Below are positions 56,140-64,000 of a stretch of DNA of 64,000 nt, piece by piece. Origin of the DNA: Orientallactaga sibirica (taxonomy: Eukaryota; Chordata; Mammalia; Rodentia; Dipodidae); NCBI GenBank assembly GCA_036365145.1, contig JAEOAD010000034.1:16831501-16895500 (forward strand), read 5' to 3'. The position numbers and the translations under genes were made by a program. Each line of letters starts with the position of its first letter. Positions within the stretch are counted from its first letter, which is position 1. The notes below the pieces were generated by a model, which saw only the letters and a program-made list of their open reading frames with translations, was not told the DNA's origin and made no database searches.

Positions 56140-59090
56140 TTTAAAAATTATGAATTAAAATGCATGAACATATTGTATATTTGTCATATTCACATCAGAT
56201 TATACTCTTATATCCCATTTTCCCTACCCATCAGTGTGGTTACCAATAAACACTTTGGGGTCATGTATGTGCCAGACCATCTCTAGTTATGGTGGCAATG
56301 ACTCAGCATCCACCTTCCTGCCCCGTGGCTCTTTTAGTCTTTCTGTCCCCTCTTTTACAATGTTCCCCAAACATTAGTGGATGTGTTATAAGTCTCCTTT
56401 AGTGTGAAATCCTCTGCATCTCTTTTATTGCTAAGCACTCTGAATTTCTGTTTCTATGGGTTTTGAGTCTCATCATTGTCTACCACCACCTCCTTGCAGT
56501 AGGCCATCAAGGTAGCAGTGAGTGCAGCAATTGTGTTTAAATCACCACGCCTCTGTAATATCTCCTAGGTCTTGGCAGATGTGATAAAGATGACTCATCT
56601 TGTAATATTGATGGATCTTGGTTCTCTCCAGCATTGCTGTCATCTGTAAACAGCAGATTCTCTAACCAAGAGTGAGAACATGGATCAGTGGGAATAAGCA
56701 TAGTCATTTAAGACATATGTTGGGCATACCCTCTCTTGATAGCCAAAGAACAGTTGGGGGTTTTCTTTAGAACCTATGACCTACCTATGCACATGAATCA
56801 GGCTTGATTCTCAATACCAGGTATAAATTTTCTCTAAGTGAGTAGGCCTCATATATGAAGTAGTTGATTACTCCATAGCCTGTGAGGCACTACTGTATAG
56901 ATTCTGTACATCTGTAGCTTGCAGGAACCCCTACTTGTTCACACAGATGATGACAATTATCTCCCAGCAGATGGCATACCACTTTTTAGCACTATGTGGG
57001 CTAGGCACCAAGGACCTGGCTTCCTTCTCAATTCCATCATAGTCTCTCCATATCCTGTGACTGCAGTCTGTGGTGTCTTCAGAAATAGTCTTACCATATA
57101 ACTTGGGTATGTAACCAAATGATTTGACAATGTATTGTTTTAAGGATTTGTACCAACATCTCTCTGATCAATAGCTCGCTATGTGTGTGTGTGTGGGGGT
57201 GGTGGTAACCCAGTTCTGGCAATGAGATTTAACAGCCAGAACCTATGGTTTTAGAGTTAATCGTTGTCCACCCCCTTCAGGCCATGAGTGCCCAGACTAT
57301 TCCCTACCCCTACTTATTAGTTATATCTTATATTTATCAAATGAGAAGGAAGGTTTCTATGGTACTGACTCATGCCATAATTAGTATTCTGTACTTCCTC
57401 TTGAAATCCTTCTTTACCTACATTTCCCCCCACTCAAGACCTTTTCACTTTATGTATTGTCCCTCCACTTGCATTGCCAGTATCCTTTCCTCTCATTCTT
57501 TGCTGTTTCCACTCTCACCTAGCCTCATTCTAGCTCCTTGCCAATGTTAATGATGCTTACTCTAACTTACAAGCAAATAAAAGTGTTCCATGTTGGGAAC
57601 TGCTTCTGAGGAAAAAAAAATGCAGTGTTTATCTTTCTGTGCCTCTGTAACCTCGTTTATCATGATATTTTCTAAATCCATCCATTTTCCCACAAATTTC
57701 ATTATTTTATTTTTCCTTCATGTGAGTAGAATTCCATTGTGCATATACACATCTTCATTATCCATTTATCAGTTGATAGGCATCTGGCCTGGATTCTAGT
57801 TCTTAGCTATTGTGACTAGAGCAGCAACAAACATGCATGAACATGTAACTCTGAAGTAAAAAAGTAGAGTCTTTAGGGCATATGCTCAGGAGTGGAATTT
57901 ATGGATCAAAGGATAGATCTATTTTTAGATTTTTTTGAGGAGGTTCCATACTAATTTCCTTGGTGGCTATATTAGTTTGCACTCCCACCAGTAGTGGATA
58001 ATGGTTCCTCTTTCCCCACTTCCCTCGCCACATTTGCTGTCATTTATTTGTAGGTGATTGCCATTCTAACTGGATTGAAAATGAATCTCAAAGTCATTTT
58101 AATTTGTATGTGCATTTCCCTGATGACTAAAGATCTTGAGCATCTTTTCAGGTGTTTATTTGTCATTTGTACATCTTTCTTTGAAAACTCTCTTCAGTCC
58201 TCTGCCCCAATTTTTTAGTGGATTGCCTGATTTATTTTTTATTACTTAGTTACTTGGGCTCTTTCTATTTTTTATATTAAAACTCTGATGAATGCATACA
58301 TGGTAAAGATTTTCTCCCATCTTGTAAGCTGTCTAATGACTCTGTTGAGGGCTTCATTATCTGTTCAATAACTTTTTTAATTTGAGGAGATTTTAATATT
58401 AATTATCTGGGTACTTTCAGAACATCTTTCCCTATGCTTATATCTTTGAGTGTTCTTCCAATTTTTTATTGGCGATTCAGTTTAAAGTCTTGTATTCACG
58501 CCCTTGATTCATTTGGAGTTGATTTTTGTGCAGGTGACTATGGTAGGTATAGACTCATTCTTCTGCATGTGGTTATACAATTTCTCCAGCACCATTTGTT
58601 TCCAGTGAAGCCCTCCATGTGGGTTTTTGGCCTTTTCTTTAAAGATCAGGTAGCTGTAGTTAAAAAAATATAAGCCTGGATCTTCTAGTCTATTGAATTG
58701 AAATGTTTCTGTTTGTATACCAGTAAAATACTATTTCCATTACTATGGCTTTGCAGCATAACTTGAAATCACATATGGTGATACCTCCAGTAGTATCTCC
58801 ATTTTGCCTATCAGAGGCCTCTTGTTCTACCATATGAATTTTGAGACAATTTTTTTCTAACTCTTTGAAGAATTTTATTGGAATTTTGATCAGAATTGCA
58901 CTGGATCTGTATATTACTTTTGGTAGGATGGCCACTTTTGCATTAATTTTTCTGATACATGAGCATGGGTGGACTTTTCATCTTTCATGGCTTCCTCAAT
59001 TTTTTTCTTCAGTTTTATTCTTTGTATATTTGTCTTTGGTATATTTAAAGGCTGTTTATTTTATTTTATTTATTTATCAATTTCCTTATT

Positions 59091-59134
<44 letters not shown>

Positions 59135-59335
59135 ATTTTTTATATTCTCCTACTTTGCTGAAAGAAATACCTCTAGACATCTTATCATTTTATGGTGGAG
59201 TCTTTTGTATAACTTATGTTTAGTCTTATACCATCTGCAAGTAGTGTTAGTTTGACTTCTTCCTTTCCAATTTGGATCCCTTTTATTTATTTCTCTTGTC
59301 TTATTGCTTGAACTTAGGCTTCAAGTACTATGTTC
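56140..59335 (-). mobile_element. L1, 3'UTR plus 3' part of ORF2, antisense
   Basis: The largest single LINE in the window. 56140-57600 is the 3'UTR in reverse, matching the copy at 16880-18236. 57600-59335 is the 3' portion of ORF2 in reverse. The unbroken passage from ORF2 into this UTR is what identifies all the other 3'UTR blocks in the window as L1. The 5' limit falls at about 59335, where a different tandem repeat begins. No ORF1, endonuclease or RT active-site region remains. Confidence 0.85.
57605..59335 (-). pseudogene. L1 ORF2 3' fragment, decayed, antisense
   Basis: On the minus strand the frame at 58690-58935 reads GGITICDFKLCCKAIVMEI then FYWYTNRNI, the ORF2 C-terminal region also seen in sense at 25312-25605. 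Other parts are spread across frames with stops. A (GT)n microsatellite at about 59093-59131 interrupts the coding homology. Top-strand frames here (58434-59223) are shadows. Confidence 0.88.
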
Positions 59336-59800
59336 AGCCATGCTTGAGGTGGGTATGGGATGAAATTATAACCAAAGGTTTGGGCTGGGTAAACTTGAAT
59401 CTGACCAGATTCCTTCTGTGTGTGCAGCCTGAAGGCAAGGCAGTGTTGGGAGTAGGTGGTTGTATGTGAAAATGGTAGGTGGAAACTGTCCTGGGCCCTT
59501 GTCTCCCAGTGATATTCATTCCCCTGGGTCTTTGGAATGAGATCAGCTCAGGGTCTCTACTTGGAGGGGTGATGGAGGTCTGGGAAAGGGGGGGGATATG
59601 GAAGGAGTTCTATGAGTAGTGTGGCTGATCCTTAATCCCAGCAAGTGTTGGGGGACAGGTATCCACGTAGGGAAAGGGGTGAACTCACCTGGACCTGGTT
59701 GCCCAGTGCTACTCACTGCCCAGGGCTTTGGTTGTGAAATCAGTTCTGAAGTTCCTACTGGTGGTAACAGAGCCTGGGGGGAGAGGTGACAGCCCACTTA
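59336..59800. repeat. Two copies of a ~198-bp GC-richer tandem repeat
   Basis: A unit around 59490 ('cctgggcccttgtctcccagtg', then 'ctgggtctttggaatgagatcag', 'tctctacttgg') recurs around 59688 ('cctggacctggttgcccagtg', 'cagggctttggttgtgaaatcag', 'ttcctactgg'). The 'ggcagtgttggg' and 'agcaagtgttggg' phrases precede each at the same spacing. A G-run lies at 59587-59594. It sits directly against the 5' break of the antisense L1. Identity unknown; L1 5'-UTR monomers are one possibility. Confidence 0.6.
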
Positions 59801-60474
59801 CTCTTTAACATCATATTATTATATACGATATTTATACATGCTGATGTGCACCTATTAATGCATACTAATACCTACCAAAAATTTCTGCCTAACATTTTAA
59901 TCCTTACCACAGGCATAAAAATCGTCTAAATTTGAGCAAATATGCTACCACTCCTCTCCCTCCAAGATCACTCTAATCTGAGGCTTTCTGATAACAGATA
60001 TCACTCAAGCCATATTTTTTCAGACTGAGAATTTAGGGCCAGTTCTGACATATCTCTTTCCAATCTATTCCCAATCTTCTTGATAATTTTGTATATTTTA
60101 CATTCAAAGAAGATACAAAACTTTTGTTATTTCTTTCAAAGTTTATTACTTCCTTGAAGTTGCAAGCTAACATTATTCCTACAGATGATTAGAATACTCT
60201 TCTCTCCCCTCTCTTTCCCTTTGCACTTACCATTCTACTATCTCAGTTCTTAAAAAAAACTCTATATTAGACTTTATATAATTTGTTTAATGAAATTTCA
60301 TTAATCTGATCATATCTACCAACAATGGGGTCCTCATCTCACAAAGATAAAAGAGATTTACAAGGTTACATATGATCCAAAGTTTACATCTTTTTGCTGT
60401 TTGTTCATTATGATTAGTTGCCATGATGGAGACCCAGTTGCTGATTAAACACATATATGTGCTTTTTAATCTCT
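59801..60474. other. Unassigned unique sequence
   Basis: AT-rich DNA with no gene or named repeat. Confidence 0.5.
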
Positions 60475-60832
60475 TGGATTTGTTCCCATTGCCAGAAAGA
60501 CTCTTTTCCCAGATATATAGCATTTATTACCTTGATACACTTGCTTACATTTCATCTCATTTTTTAGTGCCTAACCTATCATAATGGCAGTTTTTCTTAT
60601 CTGATCATTTGTCTGTACTTAATTTGTTCTTATGGATTTCCATTTAACTTATTGTAATTAATACTGTCATATCTCTTTCATGTATAATTGCCAAAGAAGT
60701 GTATACTTTCTGAGGGGAAAAAAAAACAACTTTTTACTTTTGGTGTCAATTTAACACAGTGCTCAAACTGTGCCTAGAGAGTACATGGTATGAAGTTAAT
60801 AAATATTATTGAATTAATAAAAAAAATGAGTG
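60475..60832 (+). repeat. L2 LINE 3' end, sense
   Basis: 'gttcccattgccagaaagactcttttccc', 'cttacatttcatctcattttttagtgcc', 'gtatactttctgagggg', 'aacacagtgctcaaactgtgcctagagagtacatggtatgaagttaataaatattattgaattaataaa' follow the 3' end of mammalian L2 in order, including the terminal ataaatatttgttgaatgaatgaa-like motif. Confidence 0.8.
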
Positions 60833-61480
60833 GTACATCATAAGCCACTCTCTTACTTTCATATATAGTAGTATTCTGTGTTTAAGATAAGTAATATTAA
60901 GAATCACCTAGAACAATTTAATTAATCCTTTAAGAAATTTGCTCATCTATAACAAGAATATAGTTTTCCAAGTGGCTTAACTACAAGTTTTGTTGTTTTA
61001 GATACAGAGCATATGAAAATTATTGACTTAAGAATAACTTTTTAATGAGTTTTTTCTTCATAATGAATGTCTCCAATTTATTTCCACCATCCCATATTAC
61101 CTGGGTGCTTTTGCAATGGTTATATAACACACCCTGCCAAGAAATGAATATAAAAATAATTTTTTACTGATAGATGAAGTAACTATTTTCTTAATGAAAT
61201 TTATAGTTGTGCATCCCTATTTAGCTGGACCAGATGAAGAACATAGCATGTAATAAAACACGTATTTACATTATCAGAATCTTAAATATATGATAATTTT
61301 AGTATCATACAAGACAGAATTGTCTTTTGAAATTTGCCAATTAAGGACATATAATGTGATAAATAACTATAAACTGTGGCAATAATAATAAATGACAATT
61401 TATGATCATATGTTACTCCTCTGGGGGTGGACTGTATCACAGCAAAGCTACAATTAAGCTACAATGAAAGCTATAGAAAT
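60833..61480. other. Unassigned AT-rich sequence
   Basis: No gene or named repeat. Confidence 0.5.
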
Positions 61481-61680
61481 TCTATTAGGGTTTAGTAGTT
61501 AACATGTTTGCCTGCAAAGCCAAAGGACCTAAGTTTGATTCCTCAGTATCCATGTAAAGCCAGATGCACAAGTTGACGCATGTGTCTGCAATTTGCTTTC
61601 AGTGTGTGCCTATTCTCTCTCTCTTTATTTTCCTATCTCTCTCTCAAATAAATAAATAAACAAATAACAAAAAATTTTAA
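61481..61680 (+). mobile_element. DIP-type tRNA SINE, 5'-deleted
   Basis: Most of the 'ggctggagagatgg' head is missing. 'tagtagttaacatgtttgcctgcaaagcc', 'gccagatgcacaagttgacgc', 'caatttgctttcagtg', CT tract and AAATAAATAAATAAA tail remain. Confidence 0.9.
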
Positions 61681-63079
61681 ACTCATATTGGGGGGAGGGG
61701 CAGTGCAAGAATAAAAAGAATTTTATAAGCAGAGATGAAAATGCAAGTAAATATTCTGAAGGCTGATAGGAGAGAGGAACAGTTTTCTTCATTGCGTAAC
61801 TGAAGAATATTTTTTTCTGGAGTACATATCAAAGAGAAGGCAGGGATATATTTGAAGGAAGGAATAGATTTGTAGTCTTAAGAGCAATGCTAGGACTTCA
61901 GATGAAGAAGGGTGAGTTACCCAACCCATCCCCACAATAAAACAATGCACATGAGTTAACATATTTAGTTAGAAATTATGAAAAGAATGAATTTTTAGTG
62001 GCTAAATTTGGGAACTTTTTTTCAATTTTAAATTTTCTAGTGTATTTCTTTTTCTCTGAGCCTAAATATGGCTATTGTCTCCTACACGCATCTTAGGTGT
62101 TTTGTTTGTCTTCTATAGAAGCTCAGCTTAACAAATTTCTCTGTTTTTATATTCCAGAAAGCTCTCTGAGCATTTTTTAATTAGTTCAATCTTAGTTCAG
62201 TTTGAAATTTCAGCTCTAAGTTCAAACCGGGTCTTGATTTTCCTGTACCAGTATCTTTTCCTTGGCAATATTAGTCTTGCCTAGATCTGTTCCGTAGAAG
62301 AAATAGAGTTGGTAGTTTCAATTTCAGAAGAACTCATATTAGAAGCTATTTCTCTTTTAAATAATAACAGAATTACAAGAAAAGATGGTCAGGCAGGAAA
62401 GTTTCATAAACTGTGAATAATAGGCCCATGCTAGAATTGATTCAAGTGTTTAATTATTTGTCGAAAGAAGGTTGTCTGTAGGCTTCACATTAGAAGAGAC
62501 TATATTGATTTTATTATTCAGGAAAGGTAATAATTTTGATATAGAAAAAAAAAAAAAGGACCAGTTACTCTCCTAAGCAATAATGACAAAATGTTTGTCA
62601 AGATACCACTAGTGACTGAGAAAATGAAAGGGCCAAAGAGCCTTTCTTCTTTATTTCATGTCATCAATCATGTGGACTCTAAACCTTCAGGGAATGTCAC
62701 AATAATGTAGGTTGCATTCTAGACATTTTTGAAGTAGAGAAAAGATACACCAATTTCTTTTATATTTATGTCAGTACCATACTAATGTCTTTGACTGAGT
62801 GCCCTGTAATAAGAAAACCTGCAGCTTCAGACATCAACCTATATTTTTAAGGTGTATGCAGTCATTCAACAGAGGTATATAAATGGCCATCTGAGGTCCA
62901 ACATAACAAGGTCAGACAGTAAAAAGATTAATATATTTCATATGCTATGAATGAAAAAAGCAGATGGAATTTAAGGTGGTTACTCATAGGAACTAGATAA
63001 AACAATAATGTAACAAATAAACTGAATTATCAGAAGCAGCACAATGGAAAGGAATGAACATTCAGAGAGTTGAATTTAA
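61681..63079. other. Unassigned unique sequence
   Basis: No gene or repeat recognised. An A13-type run lies at about 62545-62558. Confidence 0.5.
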
Positions 63080-63190
63080 AAACCTGCACTTTAGTTTTAT
63101 GTCTACTTCTAATGGATTATCTGACATGGGAGGAGATAACCTGGTTTCTATGGGGCTTCAATTTCTGCATGTTTAAAATGGATAACAATA
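63080..63190 (+). repeat. MIR SINE fragment, sense
   Basis: 'cttctaatggattatctgacatggg', then 'ggggcttcaatttctgcatgtttaaaatggataa' follows MIR order (tgtgtgacctt.. cctcagtttcctcatctgtaaaatgggga). Confidence 0.65.
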
Positions 63191-64000
63191 AAATGTATAT
63201 GTAAATATTCAGGAGCTCTTCCAGACCTGTGGTTTCATACCCTCATTGTAAAAATGACAAGAGCATTTAGGAGCTAAGAGTAAAGTTATGTTGAAGAAAA
63301 TTAGAAAAAAATAGTAAAACAGGAAACATTTCTGAGGAAGGTTAGAGAAAAGTTGACTAAGAGGTGATAAAATGGGTGTAAAGGAAAAGTTCTTTATAAA
63401 TAACTCATTTCAGTGGTCATCCTGTTAGAATATAGAACCTCCAGGATTAATGTAATATGTAAATACTCACAATGCAAAATCTCAAATGGGATTATAGTTA
63501 TTATGCAAGAATTAATGCTGTATATGTTTCACCCAGTGGTAAAATATGATTTAGGAAATCAGCATCTCATGACTACAGATACTTGTATATTTATCAGCTC
63601 TAGATGAATCAGGATTGAGAACAGTGTGCACTGTCCCCTCCATATTTATTGAACATCCAATAAGTCCTTTATGTCAAGAGTCTCTCATATAGTTGAAATA
63701 GTCATTTGCATTCTACATTTATTCATGGATAAATGAAATGCCAAGGTATTATGCTGTGATAGAGCTGAAATGTCAATGCATACAACATGAAGCAAACCCA
63801 TAGCTCTTTCCAGATCTGGGCATTAACAACCTTCAAAGTGAATTCCCCCTTTCATATTTGGTTTGCAGTGAATTGTCTAGATCTGTAGCTTTTTGAGACA
63901 TGGAATCTGTAAATCTTTAGTGAAAAATAAGTGTGCTCGTATCTAAAAAATCAAGAGGTCCTGAAACATTCCGGGAGCTATAATTTATGATGTTCATGTT
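63191..64000. other. Unassigned unique sequence to window end
   Basis: 'ccatatttattgaacatccaataagtcctttatgtcaag' at 63641-63680 hints at an old MIR/L2 end in antisense, but too little remains. No gene. Confidence 0.45.

Overview
The window is mammalian, AT-rich intergenic or intronic DNA. I found no intact protein-coding gene. Reading frames are short and nearly all are translations of repeats. The best clue to the organism is a tRNA-derived SINE present more than twenty times on both strands: a head with pol III A- and B-box-like motifs, a CT-rich stretch, and an AAATAAATAAATAAA tail. From memory this matches the DIP SINE of jerboas and relatives (Dipodoidea, B2 superfamily), so I infer a jerboa-like rodent such as Jaculus. 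Rodent B1 SINEs, ID/B1-type fusion SINEs, ERVL/MaLR LTRs and a young rodent-type L1 agree with this. No database search was possible.

Layout. 1-5.8 kb: L1 3'-end fragments (one with an internal inversion), two DIP SINEs and a MaLR-type solo LTR. 5.8-16.8 kb: mostly unique AT-rich DNA with old MIR pieces and scattered SINEs. 16.9-26.4 kb: two large antisense L1 3'-UTR blocks (the second joined head-to-head to sense ORF2), a B1 cluster and two MaLR-type LTRs. 26.7-36.6 kb: SINE-dense, with a B4-like SINE split by an L1 and a 1.25-kb sense L1 3'UTR. 37.0-38.6 kb: an ancient block of L1M, MIR and CR1/L3. 38.8-46.1 kb: SINEs, MIR and another MaLR LTR. 46.3-50.1 kb: a defective ERV-L provirus with both LTRs, a 5-bp target duplication, a tRNA-Leu-type primer-binding site and decayed integrase and dUTPase regions. 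50.6-52.0 kb: two adjacent DIP SINEs, each broken by a MaLR-type LTR. 52-56 kb: unique DNA and an inverted DIP pair. 56.1-59.8 kb: an antisense L1 (3'UTR plus 3' ORF2) abutting two copies of a ~198-bp GC-richer tandem repeat. 59.8-64 kb: mostly unique, with an L2 fossil, a MIR and one DIP SINE.

Nothing forms an operon, defence system or host gene cluster. The biology visible is a layered record of retrotransposition: L2, CR1/L3, MIR and L1M oldest, then ERV-L, MaLR and the L1 3'UTR copies, with many DIP and B1 SINEs inserted later. Target-site duplications and nesting give relative ages at several loci.
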